Positions 41,165 through 53,863 of a stretch of 64,000 nt of DNA are shown here, one piece after another. Made by a program: the position numbers and the translations under genes. Under the pieces are notes generated by a model, which saw only the letters and a list, made by a program, of their open reading frames with translations, ran no database searches and was not told the origin of the DNA. Source of the DNA: Dichotomocladium elegans (taxonomy: Eukaryota; Mucoromycota; Mucoromycetes; Mucorales; Lichtheimiaceae); the NCBI GenBank assembly GCA_025716815.1, contig JAIXMN010000055.1, positions 1-64,000 on the forward strand, written 5' to 3'. Each line of letters opens with the position of its first letter. Positions within the stretch are counted from its first letter, which is position 1.

Positions 41165-43907
41165 ATGTCTTTAAATATAGACACTTACCAAAGATCCACT
41201 ATGTCCAACTCAAGCACTTCTAACCTTGGCAAACGTTCCTCTGATCTTATGGTCAGCAGCGATTCTGAAGTTGATGTAGGTTATCAAATATTGACTAGAG
41301 ACCTGCCTTCTGAGCTGTCAATTTCGAAACAGGGAATGCCCAGGTTATCCAGGGGAGGCAGCTTTATGTCCCTTGACTGCCAGGATTCCATCACGTCAAT
41401 TGATTCCGAATGGGATGAGGACAATGGCAATGGCAATGGCAGCAGCCAGGACTCAAGCTCCGTCCAGTCTGCCAAAGGAGTGAGCGTCAAGGCCCGAAAG
41501 AACTGGGTGTACAAATGGTTTGACGCCGTTGAAGGTCCAGTAACCAATACACTCTATTACCAGTGTCGATTCACCGTTGGGAGCAAGGCATCACGTTGCA
41601 ATAAGCAGTACAAGGACCCACGAGGTTCCACGACTGTTCTGAAGAAGCACTTTGGGACCCATTGCATTACTGCGGACACGTCGCTTACGCCGACCCAGCA
41701 AGGGACATTCCTTGACTGGCACTTCAGAGGTAGTCGGGATCTCATCCCTCCCCAATTCAACGATGAGCAGTTTAGACAAGCACTCGCGCTTTTCGTTGTG
41801 TCTGCGGCTTTGCCATTTACAATTGTCGAGAATCGCAACTTTCATACATTACTCAACCTTGCACAATCAGCATCAAATCCAAGAGCAGTCAAACCGCCAA
41901 GCAACGATACGCTTGCACGCGCTGTATCTCACCTGTACGAGTATTACAAGTCTCGGATTATTGTCGTCCTACAAGAGCAAGAGAATCTGGCGTATACTGT
42001 TGACGCTTGGACCAGCGAATGGAGAACTGCCTTCCTCGGTGTCACTGTTCATTGGATTGACACCGAGTGGACACAACAGTCGATTGTTTTGGGTTTCGAA
42101 GAGCTTGTTGGACTGCACACAGGAGCAAACATGGCGGCCGCTTTTGGAAAGGTCCTAAATGACTGGGGCCTCTCAAGGAAACCATTTTTTTTGACTGCTG
42201 ACAACGCGTCAAATATGATCAAGATGGCCGAGCAAGTCGAGCGTAGTGTCGGCATCACTGTATTTAATGCAATGGAAAATCGTATTCCTTGCATCGCGCA
42301 CGTTATCAATCTCGCTGCTCAGAGTGTGATCCGTGACAGTTTAAAGGCTGAGGCAGCTGACAGCAAGCAAGGGGCTTTTGAGGACGAAGAAGAAGGACCA
42401 GATGACAACACACCAGGTAAACATCAGAAAAAAAGATGAAATGAGCACACCATTTCAAACGCGACTAAATATCCTCACCTTAGGTGTCATCTTGCGCAAA
42501 CTATGGAAGGGAATTGTCAATATCCGTGCATCTCCGCAGCGGCTTGCTCAGTACCATAGTGCTTTTGACGGCATGTTTGAAGCGGAGGAACAGGTCACCA
42601 GTAGCCCTCTCGCTTTAATCCTAGGCGTCCGCACTCGGTGGAATTCCACATATGAGATGACTCAATAGTCGCTGGAGGTCAGACGCGCATACAACAATAC
42701 TTGTCACAACATTCCAGGGCTTGAACAATATGCGCTGTCTGATGACGAATGGTTGTGCTTGGAGAAAGTTTCATTATTGCTTCATGAAATTGCCAAGCTG
42801 ACACCACTGCTCTCTGGCGCGACATACCCAACCTTGAACCTTGTAATTCTCTCATATAACCGGTTGCTTGACCATCTGGAAAACTTTGAGGAGGACTGGA
42901 AAAATGTAAGCGAGGTTACAGTGAAGCGATTCCTGACACCAAACTTATATGTTGATTCATAGGAATGGCCCGCGCTATCAGAAGCAGCACGCTGTGGATG
43001 GGCAAAATTAAAAGGCTACTACTGCAAGGCTGAAGGACATGCCTTTGCTGTTGCGACTGCTATGGATCCATGGCTGAAATTCCAATGGTGGGAGGACGAG
43101 AACTGGGGACACTTCGGTGATGTTGCGAAAGAGCAAGTGCAAGCGACCTGGGAAGCGTACAAGCCGATTGCTGGTCATGAGTCGTCCATTTGCAATCCAG
43201 ATGCCTTAATCAGGAGGCCGCAAAGGATTGCTGACCAGCTGCAAGCATACGTCTCCGCCAATTGTATATTTGATGAGACAAACGGTGTCAATCAGGAGCT
43301 TGTTCTCAGCTACTGGCGCGGCGAGGTGAACAAATGGAAAGAGCTGAAGACAATGGCGCGCAGATACCTGTGTCGTATCCACGATTATTTTCTTACCTAA
43401 CAGCAGTGTCCCTGGATTATATGGGACATCAACACTTTGTTTCACTCTTCGAGCGCCGTTATCATAATTACTCTTGCGCTATCCGGATTCATAATTTATA
43501 TCCCAGACCTGTCTCAGGACGCAGTTATAATCACAAGGGTAAATGATGAACTTCTTTATCAACATTTTAACTGGTCCACCGTCCCGGGAGACCGCCTAGA
43601 TGATTATCCACACCCAGCCTCCAGAGTGACCGTTTTGATAAGCACTTCTTATAAATAGGCCCATTATTGGCACTTGATAAAAAACAATCCTTTTGCGAGC
43701 CTCACAGAATCATATTCTGTCTCTTTTTATTCTTAAAACCCCTTGATTCCACAACCTGGTAATACCAGCATCGTCAGTCGGTTTGGAGCGCACATTTTCA
43801 TGAGCAAAGCATTACATTCCAGCATCAAGAAATCGACTCAATCCTGCAAAGCTTCGCGAGAGTGTACTTGTCTACTCATGGTATATACAGTATATTTCGG
43901 CAAGTAG
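41165..43907 (+). pseudogene. hAT transposase, copy 1, with nonsense codon and solo LTR
   Basis: Exons 41165-42416, 42484-42905 and 42963 onward. Introns are GT-AG with an ACTAAAT branch site in the first. The start is ATG 41165 (MSLNIDTYQRS); a TTG 12 bp earlier is not the start. BED-type zinc finger region (WVYKWFDAVEGP...CRFTVGSKASRC...LKKHFGTHC), RNase H-like core (AYTVDAWTSEWRTAFLGVTVHWID, LTADNASNMIKM, CIAHVINLAAQSV), and a C-terminal dimerisation domain. Lesions: TAG 42666-42668 (Trp in copy 2) and a solo LTR at 43371-43753 within the dimerisation domain. The end (about 43880) also differs by a small insertion. Confidence 0.88.
43371..43753 (+). repeat. Solo LTR family S, copy 1 (383 bp), in the hAT transposase
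   Basis: TGTCGTATCCAC...CTTGATTCCACA with ACCTG on both sides (43366-43370, 43754-43758), a 5-bp duplication. The empty site is in hAT copy 2 (62863-62867). It has a TTATAAATAGG box near 43650. The second copy is at 53905-54287. Confidence 0.95.
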
Positions 43908-44399
43908 ATGGGCGTTAGCAGGCGGCAAACTAAAAGAAGATTGTTTATGCTAGAAAGATGTCACCTTAAGCGTGAGTCTCGTAAATAAATAAAAAAAGCT
44001 TTCGCGTCGCTGTAATTGCAGCAATTAACATAGATTAATAATACTTTGTTGCTGGTTTCGCAGTACAATTACATACGCGGTTACTCTGAAGGCAGACTAG
44101 CTTTGAAATGTGGTGGGCATGGGTGCAAAATTAAATTGTTCAGCTTGTGACCGTCACCCAGCCACAACCATAGGCATAACTAGCTAGTCTGAAGCCATTC
44201 TGCCAGACATCAGAAGCGTTCCAAATGGCTCCCGCGTCAGCAATTATACCACTTTGCCTTCTATGGATCAAACCCTCCAACTCTTTTAATTCCTATTGCG
44301 ATTTTCTGTTCTTTGACGCTTAATTTTTTGATACAATTGCTAATGTCATCTTAAAATCAACTTCGGTTTTCACCTTTCTCCGTTCTGACAGTATTGCCG

Positions 44400-44622
44400 A
44401 ATGGCCATATTCTTTCCAATTTCGCTGTATTGATGTGTTTTAATAAATCTCCTCATTTCAGCATTATGGATTATGGATTGGGACGGATTGAAGCGGTGTG
44501 GATCCATATTGCAATTTGCAATCCGTTTAGCAAACGGATCGGATTCAGTGTGAGCAATTCGATCCATGGTATGGATCCGGATTGGATCCAATCCGATCCA
44601 GATCCATCAATGAGAAACCCTA
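44400..44622 (+). repeat. Right subterminal region of hAT copy 1 (GGATC/GGATT repeats)
   Basis: Dense direct and inverted GGATCC, GGATTG and AATCC motifs (44465-44610) before the TIR. hAT ends often carry such short transposase-binding repeats. Confidence 0.65.
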
Positions 44623-47600
44623 ATTTGACGTAATCCTTGGAAGGAATTGGCTGGCAGAATACACACCAAAGGCAGACTGGAAAACTGATGTCTGGAATAT
44701 CGTCTTGAATGGCAAGAAGTACAAGCTGGAACCAGAGAAGTACTTGGGCGAATCTGGTGTGCATTACTTGTTGACCCATCGACAAGTTGGTAAAGCTGTG
44801 CGCAAGAACAAAGTCGAAGCTGTATACATGTTACATTTGTTAGAGAATGAAATCAAGTCCAAGGATATCCCACCTACCTTACAAGCATTGGTGGATGAAT
44901 ACAGTGACGTTTTTCGTGCCTAATTACCTGGATTGCCACCTGAGAGGGAACTGGAACATGTGATCGACACTGGAGATGCAAAACCTATATCAAGACCACC
45001 TTTCAAGATGTCTCCTTTGGAATTAGATGAACTACGCCGCCAATTGGATGAGTTGTTGAAACTTGGCCTGATCAAGCCTAGTGTATCACCTTGGGGAGCC
45101 CCATTACTCTTTGTCAAGAAGAAAGATGGCAGTATGAGAATGTGCATTGACTATCGTGCATTGAACAAGGTGACGATTCGGAATCAACGTCCACTACCAA
45201 GAATCGATGAGTGCCTTGAACGACTACAAGGTGCCTCATACTTCACCAGTTTAGATCTCAAGTCGGGATATCACCAAATTCGGATCAAGGATGAAGATGT
45301 CCCTAAAACGGCTTTCAACACCCGCTATGGTCAATTCTCATTTTTGTTACTGCCTTTCGGATTGTGTAATGCTCCGCCTACCTTTCAAAGCCTGATGAAT
45401 CAAGTACTTGGTGACTATATCAACCGTTTTGCGCTGGTGTATCTCGACGACATAATGATTTTCAGCAAGTCAGAAGAAGAACATGTCAAGCATGTCAAGA
45501 TGGTACTGGATCGACTACGGGAAGCCAGGCTGTATGCCAATATGTCAAAGTGCGAGTTTGGTAAGACAGAAGTTGAGTTCTTGGGATTCTGTGTTTCAGC
45601 CAAAGGGATCAAACCAGCAGAGGGAAAGCTTAAAGCTATTCAAGATTGGGAGCCACCTACCAATGTCCAAGAGGTCTGGCAATTTATTGGACTAGCTCAA
45701 CATTACCAGCGTTTCATCCCATCTTTTGCGAGCATTGCGACACCCCTTACCGACTTGACCAAAGGCTCTGGACCCAAGAAGAGACCTATCGTATGGACTG
45801 ACGGATGCCAAGCAAGTTTCGATCTGATCAAGGAAAAGTTGACTACTGCTCCTGTGCTGCAAGCTCCTGATCCTAGCAAGCCTTATCATGTTGAATGTGA
45901 TGCATCAGATGTTGGCGTTGGTGCTGTATTATTACAGCCCGATGGCACTGGTGTATGGCATCCTGTAGCATATGAATCCCGCAAGTTATCCCCTCAAGAA
46001 AGAAACTATCCGTCACAAGAACGCGAACTGTTGTCTATATTGCATGCATTAAGGACGTGGCGATGTTTTCTGGAAGGACGTCAATATGAGATCTATACCG
46101 ATCATAATTCTCTGAAGTACTTGCAGTCCCAAGCCAAAATCACACCAAGACTTGCATGCTGGATGAATGAACTGGAACTCTTCGACCCTGAAATCCTGTA
46201 CAAGCCTGGGAAGGAAAACAGTGTTCCTGATGCCCTTTCAAGAAAAGCATACGATGCCCCACCCAATGATACGTCATTAGAACCCCAATTCCTTTATGCA
46301 AACATGAATGTATTACTAGAATCTCATCGTCAAGACTGGCCATTGTATTATGTCTCTCGCCCTGCTGATTTGCCTAAGGAAGTAACTGCTTTCCTGGACC
46401 AAGAGCAAGAACACTTCATGGTGCGTGATGGTAAAGTATATCGCAAGATCAAGCTGAAGACTGGTGACGGTGATCCTCTTATCAAGGAAGTCCGTTATCT
46501 ACCATTTGTTCTTCGTGCTGATAAAGTCAAGACATTTCACGATGGATTTGGACATGCCGGCAAGACTACTGTATTCGATTTGATGCACCTTCGTTATTGG
46601 TGGCCTACTATGCGTGCTGACATCCGCGATTGGTGGTCTACCTGTCCTGCTTGTCAAATGAATAGTAGACGCGATCATGCTCATCATGATGTCATGCACC
46701 CCTTGGATGTCCCTGCGGCTTTCTCAAGATGGCACCTCGACTTCATTGGTGAACTGCCGAAGACTGTTCGTGGAAACCGGTGGATCCTAGTTGCTGTGGA
46801 TTACATGACCAACTATCCAATTGCAAGAGCTGTTCCTGTTGCGTCTGGTAAAGCTGTAGCTGACTTCTTGTACGAAGAGATTGTGATGCGTTTTGGCTGT
46901 CCCAAGGAAATCCTCACTGATCGCAGTGCAGACTTTATGAGCAAGGTGTTATCCCATTATACAACACGCATCGGTACTACCCACAAGTTTACATCTGCTT
47001 TTCACCCGAGAACCAATGGCAAGTGCGAACGTTTGAATGGTACTCTGAAGTCCATGTTGCGCAAATATGTAAATGGCGCCCTTCATCTTTCGGATGATTA
47101 CTTGGATGCTGCTTTATTTGCTTGCCGTGTCCGAACACATGCCACTACTGGATACAGCCCCTTTTACCTTACCTATGGAAGAGACCCAATACCGCCAGGT
47201 GACCCCCTTCGCCCATACATCTCGAAAGAAGCTCTCAAGGACCCTCGAGTTGTGGCAGAATTGACTGCTCAAGAATTGGAAAAGGTGAACCACGCTCGTG
47301 CTGCTGCTACGGCAAGAATGCAGGCTGTTGGACAAAAGGACAAGGAATGATGGGACAAGGCGTTAAACATTGTTGACTTTGATGTCGGTGACTATGTCAA
47401 GCTTACACATGAAGGCCACTACAGTTTGGAACCACAGTACAAAGGACCTTACGTTGTTACTGCCAAGAATGAAGACTTTGGAACGTACAAGCTGGAGACC
47501 TTACAGGGACAACCACTTGCGTCCTGGGTACATGTTGATCGTTTGGCAAAAGTGAACTTTGCCACAGAACTGGTAACTCCATGGTTTGACCCTGCAACTA

Positions 47601-47740
47601 CTTGTGCCGAATGGCATTCCAAGATGCATCTACCACCTGACAATGACGAAGTCGACAAGCTTGTTACTAACACCGTTGACGAAGACCATTTGACTGACCA
47701 GTCTGCAGGTTTTGGTCACTATAATGCGAGGAAGGAGTGA
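44623..47740 (+). mobile_element. Ty3-type element H (G family), truncated at both ends
   Basis: Begins in mid-protease at the end of hAT copy 1 and stops shortly after the Pol C-terminus (...FGHYNARKE) without a 3' LTR. No gag or LTR is found. The protein is close to Pol of G and keeps the bases that G lost near 28352 and 26996. Confidence 0.88.
44624..47740 (+). pseudogene. Pol of element H (protease end to integrase), two nonsense codons
   Basis: One continuous frame: [13 protein letters not shown] (protease end), reverse transcriptase ([20 protein letters not shown] has YLDDILIF), RNase H ([26 protein letters not shown]), integrase zinc domain ([17 protein letters not shown]), DDE core ([35 protein letters not shown]) and a GPY-like module. 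TAA 44921-44923 replaces Glu (GAA in G), and TGA 47348-47350 replaces Gln. The ATG-like start near 44933 is internal and not meaningful. Confidence 0.9.
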
Positions 47741-50269
47741 AAACTGCTAAATGATATAATAATTTTCAAGGGCGCAGATCAGGCAGGAGTGACCCAGTAA
47801 CAAGCTTGAAGTGTCCATACCAGACCTGCAAAGTCATTTTCAGAAAGTTTGAATCATCTTTATGATGGTATGCAATTTAGTTTAGGCCCCCCAGTGCAAA
47901 GCTGATTTCACACCCCGCAAACAAAAAATCCTACTGCCTGAATGGCCAGGAAAAATCCAGTATTTTTTGAGCTGAAACAAATGCAATGCGCATAATGGAA
48001 ATGTCAAAGAAGGAAAGACAAACACCAGATGGCTGTAGCAGACATGGCCTTGTCAAGAAGAAGTAATTTTTTTGTAGGAGGGAGAAGTATAAAAAAACAT
48101 TCTAAGTCAAACAACGCAAAAACTTCATGACCTCAAATCAGAGTGTACTTGAAAAAAAATTTTGGGGGGGAAACCACAGACCCTGGGGCATACATAAGGA
48201 CTTTGGAGCATGATCATCTGCACCAATACTTGATCTCCAGCTTTCTTGCCAGCCTCCCATCTTTTCACACAGCCCATGAGGGCATAAAGCTTCTTGGTGA
48301 TTCTCTGAGTAACACTGACGTTGCTGAGCCTCGCCAAACCTCCTATGGGAATAGAAGCTTCAGGGTTTGCATTTAGAAATGCTCTTATTGAGCCAGATTG
48401 CCAGGTCATCCTGATTTTTTTGGAGGTTATCAAGAATGAATCCAATATCCTCATATGACACATTGACTCTATTGCTTGCATAAGCTTTCACAGGTTGGTA
48501 ATACACTTTTGGTAACCATTGATTTTAGCATTGGCCATGGTAGTAAATGCAGCAAATAGCAGAGAAAAGATAAGTCAATTTACCAGACTTACAAGGTGAT
48601 TAAATGTTCATAGAACATTTTTCATGAAAATGTTTCTGGTCAATTTTAATCATAAAACCACCTTATCATAGTTTAGCCAAAAATATATAGATATAGTCAT
48701 CACCAACATTTATCCCTTATTACAATTTACCATGGAACGCCAGCATCACTAATTTAGTAATCCATATAAATAGCAGTAACAGTTATAGAAATAAACATCA
48801 GTTCTATTTTCATACACATGCAATCCATTACACACCTAATATAACTTGCTCTTATTATGTTATTATCAGCTTTCTCCTAACCTCCATAAATGAAAAGGCA
48901 AGAATGGTAGCATGTTCGCTGGGGGGATGCAGCGGTCGACCATTGCTAGTTCGCAGTGAGAGATTTCAAAACAGCGCAGACTACTATAAAGAGAGTGTTG
49001 GTATACTTCCATCTTGCTAATGCCGGTGGCCTTATGCGACCGCCGTATTGTGATTTTTGGGAAACTGTAATGAAAGATTATTCACAGTAAGAAGCCCGGT
49101 ATCTCAAGCATAAATTTGCGAACGTTGCAAGCAAGCATGACCTATCCTCCCGGACAATTGACATAAAGATGATTATTTCAAGTCAAACCAAATATATAGG
49201 TATTATTTTCGCAAGAAGTGGATAGTAACATTTTCCGTTGTTGCTATGGAAGATAATTTTCCGCGTGACCGCAGGAAGTTCTCATAGCAACTCCGGGTTC
49301 CTATAGCAACCGGGAGTTGCTACAGGAATATCCGTAGATCATGCGACGCGGCCTCGTCACCATGGAAACCACGGATATCTATGCAAAATGAACCGTCCTA
49401 GAAATAAAATATAACAACGTAGATAATCAGATATTTCCATCATGACTGAGATAAATTTGAATATCTAACCGTAATATTCCAGCTGCACTTCTCCGCAAGT
49501 CGCACAGCGTTATACAGTTCGTCTTTGGGCGACGTCTACATGGAGGGTGGCCGTCCCACTCCACAAAAAGTTGTGATTTACATGATCCTGCAAAACGCCG
49601 GTGCATATGAATTGCGAGACGTATACTGAGCAGTTGTATAGTTGAGAGAGCAAATTTTGAACTTGGCTTGATTAGTCATGTTGATAATTGTGTTTTGACC
49701 TGAAACTTTTATAGATTGCTGCGAATACATACTAAACGTCTCAAATCGACGTAGGGTGTGTGAAAGATGGAGAGGTCGTTCTCATTGCACTCAGTCAGTC
49801 ATACATCACCCAAAATTAGACACAGTTCATATTTTTCCTGAGAGAGTCTTCCAAAAAAGGGGTTGTTTGAGCAACCATATTCAGATGGTAGATAATTGGT
49901 CCTCCCTTTTACATCAATTAAAATTGATTAATTATTTCTTATAAAGGAAGTAGTACCATTTGTGGGGCACAGATAAATGCAAGAAATAATTGATTGTTCT
50001 GATCAATTTTTCTCACTACACCTTCCCTTTCAGCTTTGCTAAAGGGACAGCACTACAAGAATAGTATCACATAACTTCTTTCTTCAATATCCAACCATGA
50101 TGAACTGCAACAATCACAACTTGTTTCCCAGCATGGGCCAAATTTCCCTTCATGGATTGTCCCAAGCCAGAAACATGGCAGCTCCAGCTGTACCCAAGTC
50201 CCTAGCTTCAAAGGGATCTCTGGGAGTACAACACGCCACACTCTAAGTATATATATCTATATATTACTA
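47741..50269. other. AT-rich intergenic DNA with one decayed, unrecognised coding stretch
   Basis: On the minus strand around 48380-48510 a stretch reads KAYASNRVNVSYEDIGFIL followed by DNLQKNQDDLAIWLNKSIS, then stops. A longer frame in another phase (48125-48481, 118 aa) overlaps it and is less protein-like. I cannot assign a family. A cluster of X-box-like sites lies at 49240-49369. The rest shows nothing I recognise. Confidence 0.4.
49240..49369. promoter_or_regulatory. Cluster of X-box-like (RFX-type) motifs
   Basis: GTTGCTATGGAA (49240), CATAGCAAC (about 49283), TATAGCAAC (about 49302), GTTGCTACAGG (about 49316) and GTCACCATGGAAAC (49356-49369) lie within 130 bp in both orientations. 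The last fits the RFX consensus RYYNYY-N(1-3)-RRNRAC. No neighbouring gene is recognised. Confidence 0.35.
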
Positions 50270-50306
50270 CTAGCAACACATCTCGCTTTGCTCAATTGTT
50301 GCATCA

Positions 50307-50335
50307 GCTGGGGGCTTTGCCCCCCACCCCCCAGC
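50307..50335 (-). other. Hairpin near the Helitron 3' end
   Basis: 8-bp stem GCTGGGGG/CCCCCAGC with a 13-nt loop. It could act as the 3' termination signal for rolling-circle transposition. Confidence 0.5.
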
Positions 50336-50506
50336 AAACATCACAATGAGTAGTAAAAAATTCAGTGTAATAAATGTTGCGTCAAGTAGATGTATGCAGC
50401 AATATTGATAATATAAATACTGTGCGTATGTGTGATATATATATATATATATATATATAGGTACAGGAAGATATGTAGAGAAGCTATTGTTAAGGATAAT
50501 AAATAA

Positions 50507-53090
50507 TTAAATAAGCACTTCGTTGTATACAACATTTCTAGTGTAAAGCCCTGGTCTTTCTGGAAGTGATGAATTTTCTCGATCCGTAGTAATTGATATT
50601 GATGATGGGGTGCAAACTCGAGACATAGCCACATATAGAAGACCATGGGTAAATACTGGATCAGGTAGGTATAGACCTACTTTATCAAACGTTTGTCCTT
50701 GGGCTTTGTTAATTGTCATCGCAAAGGCCATACATACAAAAAATTGTGTTCTTTTGAATCGTATGGGGCATTGGTTATTTGTGGGAGTCAATGTAAGGCG
50801 TGGGATTAGTGCTATTTGGCTGATGTGTGTTCCAGTTGCAATTTCTGCTTCGATGACAAAACGCTGAAATGAGCGACATATCAGTCCAGTGCTATTACAG
50901 AGGCCTTTGGCAGTGTTAAGATTATGGATAGTATGAGTGGGCATCCTCGTTTTAATTTAAGAGAGTGTGGTGGAAGACCAGATGGGCTGAGCGAGTTGAG
51001 AAACTCAGGCGGGTACATGATTTGGTCTTCAGGATCATCCATGAAGTCCGCGCTCAGAAATTCTTGAGCATCTCCAGGAAATCTCTCCAGGACAGAGTCG
51101 TTGAGCACAGTGACGTCCTTGTTTTTTGGCGTTAAAATAGCGCGGGACGTGAGGAATTCTCTTGTGAGTATTGAGCTATTGTTCATATCACCAAAGATGA
51201 TGTCGATCAAGGCCAGAAAATTGAATCCTGGCAAAACCATTCCATCTGGCACATGAATTTTATCCTCAGTACCTTCAGCAATAGGTTCCTGTCCTGAGCC
51301 TATGCGTAGCAGGTAATTGGAAAACTCTTGCAATGTCAAAGCGTCATGGGTGTTTGCAGCCTGCTGAACATGCATATTTGTCTGCAAACGATGGACCTGC
51401 ACGTGAGGCCAAACATTTGAACAATGCGTGAAACTCTGTGAGACAGTTTGTGCTCGCAATGCGTTTGGAATAACAGGCAGCACCTACAAAATATAGGAAT
51501 ATATCAATAAAAGTAGTTATAGCAGAGCATATTGACTATGATAATCATACCTGCCAGAAATCACCACCAAAAACAACCAGTTTACTACCAAAAGGAACAT
51601 GTTCAAGCGATGCGTTTGTGGATTTCATCAGGTCTTGCATGCTATGATTCACACAGTCAACAATGTCATGGCTTATCATCGATGCCTCATCCCATATTAT
51701 GAGAGAAGTCAGTTTGAGCAGACGTCCAGTGTGAGATCGAGGAGTAAAGGAGCAAGTAGTGTTGCTGTAAACATCAAGCAGAATTTTGAACGTGGAATGT
51801 GTTGTGCGTCCACCTTCAAGAAGCAAAGCTGCCGTTCCACTTGTTGCAACAGCAAGGGCGATATCACCACTACGACGTACATGCTCCAGCAGTGCATTAA
51901 ACAGATATGTTTTGCCAGTGCCACCTGGGCCGTCGATAAAGTACAACTTTGTCGAGTTTGCTTGTTCCTCTAATGAGTGGCAAATTGCGTCGAAGGCTGC
52001 TTGCTGATCACTATTAAGTGTGAATTCACGGGCTGGTTGGGACTGCAATGTGGCAATTATGCGGCGTTGTTCGAGAATAATGTAAGGCTCGGCAGGACCT
52101 TGGAGGTCGAGGGTGAGGCTGGGTTCCTCGGGAAGAACAAAACCTTCAAATTCCAAAAGAGACCGTGAGAGCCCAGCCATGATAGCCTCGATTGCAAGTA
52201 AACCTTTGCTGAAAATATGCTCACCCAGCTGCAATAATGGATCGCCAGCGTATATTCTTTCAGAATGCAAAAAGTCTTCTGTAAGGGCACTGCGATAATG
52301 AAGCCAAAGTGCAAATGGATCCTCCGGTTGACAAAATGTCAAAATCACGACAAATAATGAGCGGAGTGCACTGGGAAGCTGGTACATACAGGCTTGCTCA
52401 AGGCATTCATTCCATTCCTGTTGGCTGGTTAAGAGCCCACGGCTTCTGGCAGCTGCTTGGAATGAAGGTAAAACTTCACCACTCACAGTACGCAGATCCT
52501 CAAAGCTTGTTGCCCCAGGAACATGGTATAGCAACATTTGAAGGTGGTACTTTTCGACTTGGCTTGGTGAAACAGCATAAATACAGCCGATGGTACCTCC
52601 ATGGCCATGTTCACGGAGCTTCCACCGCCGTTCATTTTTTACGTAAACATGCTGTTCAGGAAAATCCGGGTATAGGATGGACGAAACAACAGGATTCTGT
52701 GCATTATAAGCGAACTATGCAGTCAGAGTTGTTTCATGGGCATGACTAACAACATCTGAGGGATGTCATCATCGTCAAAGTAGACCAATTGTTCGTTATG
52801 TAAGTGCACAGCCAAGTGCTGGTGCACCGGAAATTCCTGATGCAACGAAAAGCCAAAAATACACCAACACGCCTCTGATGCTGAGACGTAATGGGTGTCA
52901 ATGAACTGCTGAATTGCGTCAACAGGGGGATCATCATTACTCGTTATATTTGCATCAGCCTGCTGGTGTGTGATAACCACCGAAGCGTGGTCATAGCCTT
53001 TATACACGTACTTGTACACATATTTGATGGATGTAATCGACGTGCAAATCTCGACGTTAATATGAGCAAGAATACAATTTTGCTTCCATA
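50507..53090 (-). pseudogene. Helitron Rep-end/Pif1-like helicase pseudogene
   Basis: Order on the minus strand: INVEICTSITSIKYVYKYVYKGYD and ASEACWCIFGFSLH (end of the Rep-associated domain, from about 53090), a frame change near 52725, TTLTA then TAG (52715-52717, Trp expected), VEKYHLQMLLYHVPGATSFEDLRTV, then the helicase: Walker A GPGGTGKTY, Walker B IIWDEASM, FGGDFWQ. Intron 51484-51550 (GTATGA...TTGTAG) joins Q to VLPVIPNA in phase. Motifs continue to GCPLIL (frameshift near 50920), NLNTAKGLCNSTG, INKAQGQTFDKVGLYLPDPVF, LYVAMSRV. It unwinds DNA during rolling-circle transposition. At least two frameshifts and one stop. Confidence 0.85.
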
Positions 53091-53863
53091 AAGATCTGGT
53101 CTTAAAATTTCATGGGCGCCCCTTGGTATTTTGTAAGCAAAAAAAAAAGACGAAAAAGGTTCTGTCCTTATTCCAGTTCGGCATTTTCAGCATCTCCTGC
53201 ATTCAGTAATGTTTTTTGCTTCATCTCGATCAGCATTCGACAAATCTACGCGTCATTGCTTACTCAGATCTTAATGTCGCGTTTTCTCTTCATGGGGGAG
53301 GCAATGTTGGGATTTCAGCAGTTTGATCAGACAAGCTAATTAGCTACATTGTATAGGCAATGCCACAAAATCTCGTTGAAGAAGCTGCCGAATTACTCCG
53401 TGCATCATTGTGGATGATGTGTATGATTATGATGTGGAATGTCATCAGTTATTGAGATCGAATGGACTGAGTTCCATAATTCCATTGCACATGAGGAAAA
53501 ACGAACAGGGTGTACGTTTTATAACTGAACAGCCAGTAACACTGCGACGAGCAACAAGAAGTTTCTTGCACGCATTGAGCAGCCCTTGGGGATCAGCACG
53601 AGTGATTCTAACAGCAGTGCTCTTAGTGTGAAACGCGGCCATCCTTCTGGCACCAGCTTTACTGAGAGCATCCCCAACGGCGGACCCAAATTTAATTATT
53701 TTGTAAATTTGGGTCTGATTTTTTGAAATTATTGCCTCCAATGGCTGACCTAAAAGTAGGGATAAGTTTGGCTTTTTTTTGTAATTCCGAAAAAGAGGAA
53801 CAGATTTATTCATGAAAACACACAGTCCTATTTTTCCCTTCCTTTAATTTTTTAACTCAAATT

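Larger units (their letters stand above)
39351..44622 (+). mobile_element. hAT transposon, copy 1 (left end truncated or missing)
   Basis: Homologous to 59200-63736 from CCATGGAACCCTAGC to the GGATC-rich right end, which closes with TGAGAAACCCTA (TIR TAGGGTTTCTCA on the minus strand). It lies in element H: directly after CCCTA the pol codons TTT GAC GTA resume. No 8-bp duplication is visible because the left part of H is absent. This copy has acquired a MITE (39850-40216) and a solo LTR (43371-43753), both absent from copy 2. Confidence 0.82.
50270..53095 (-). mobile_element. Helitron, 3' part (helicase end and 3' terminus)
   Basis: Minus-strand remnant holding the end of Rep and the Pif1-like helicase but no HUH Rep motif. 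A likely 3' terminus is GTTGCTAG (CTRR-type, CTAG 50270-50273) followed by T. A strong hairpin (GCTGGGGG/CCCCCAGC, 50307-50335) lies about 33 nt inside it, farther than the usual 10-12 nt. The 5' end is lost near 53095. An (AT)12 run is at about 50435-50459. Confidence 0.72.

Noticed and set aside
41284..41547. Minus-strand frames opposite the hAT transposase
   Set aside because: Shadows of the real coding strand, present in both copies only because the copies are alike.
43437..43658. 73-codon hydrophobic frame (also at 53971-54192)
   Set aside because: Entirely inside the 383-bp solo LTRs of family S.
50435..50459. (AT)12 run as a regulatory feature
   Set aside because: Simple microsatellite in the Helitron 3' region, with no further support.
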